A model generated the notes under the pieces. It was not told where the DNA came from. It saw nothing but the letters and a program-made list of their open reading frames with translations, and made no database searches. Shown here piece by piece: positions 63,896 to 64,000 of a DNA stretch of 64,000 nt. Source of the stretch: Chitinophaga nivalis (GTDB lineage Bacteria > Bacteroidota > Bacteroidia > Chitinophagales > Chitinophagaceae); NCBI RefSeq assembly GCF_025989125.1, contig NZ_JAPDNR010000001.1:4384301-4448300 (forward strand), given 5' to 3'. The position numbers were made by a program, and so were the translations under genes. Within the stretch, counting starts at the first letter, position 1. Every line of letters starts with the position of its first letter.

Positions 63896-64000
63896 GTAAA
63901 TATTTTTAGTCTTTTATTTGCATTGAGAAGAAGTACCAACAGTGCCTAGTTGATGATTGTAAATGTTTTTATAGATTTGGGCGGTAGCATCCGTTTTATT

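Noticed and set aside
1..64000. CRISPR array, prophage or plasmid origin
   Set aside because: No regularly spaced repeats, phage structural genes, replication genes or iterons were seen.

Overview
The window looks like a chromosomal segment of a Bacteroidota bacterium, most likely Chitinophaga or a close relative in the Chitinophagaceae. The grounds are an ECF sigma/FecR pair with an STN-domain partner, TonB-dependent receptors, a type IX secretion C-terminal sorting domain, many lipoproteins beginning Cys-Lys-Lys, DUF6443/RHS and DUF5977 surface proteins, TAnnTTTG promoter boxes and a pinensin-like lanthipeptide leader. No phage, integrase, CRISPR array or rRNA operon was seen. One tRNA-Leu(CAG) is present.

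Layout. 0-9.6 kb: a START-like secreted protein, an orphan lanthipeptide precursor, a MauG-type di-haem peroxidase divergent from an ECF sigma/FecR/STN operon, an unknown protein, an alpha/beta hydrolase behind two palindromic operators, and a polysaccharide deacetylase. 9.7-16.4 kb: a tight PhzF/thioesterase/DinB/PEP-mutase-like operon, a 43-residue membrane protein, a UvrA-like ABC protein divergent from a MarR regulator, an acetyltransferase and a cysteine-less thioredoxin-fold protein. 16.4-27.4 kb: an Ig-like T9SS-sorted surface protein broken by one in-frame stop, a BtuB-like receptor, then a minus-strand run of TlpA-like protein, YceI, di-haem peroxidase, TonB receptor and DUF4397 lipoprotein. 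27.5-37.4 kb: a B12-binding radical SAM enzyme preceded by a 51-codon ORF, a YdeI-like protein, a membrane protein/histidine kinase/response regulator operon, an ABC exporter pair, a sulfatase and the tRNA.

From about 37.4 kb the DNA becomes visibly more AT-rich and accessory. It holds a tail-fibre-like surface protein, two very large RHS-type proteins (the second with a C-terminal glycine-rich hydrophobic toxin candidate followed by a small membrane protein that may be its immunity partner), an IS481-like transposase remnant and a lone class I terpene synthase.

The most striking block is 52.1-58.7 kb: three consecutive lipoproteins of the cholesterol-dependent-cytolysin-like (CDCL) family, one short (375 aa, no domain 4) and two long (541 and 553 aa, each with an extra C-terminal domain), followed by a lipoprotein S41 protease. 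Related Bacteroidota short/long CDCL pairs are reported to kill neighbouring bacteria by a complement-like, protease-activated mechanism. This locus, with a duplicated long component and a linked protease, looks like an expanded version. A third RHS-like protein, in inverted orientation and without its usual partner, closes the accessory region, followed by two uncharacterised genes.
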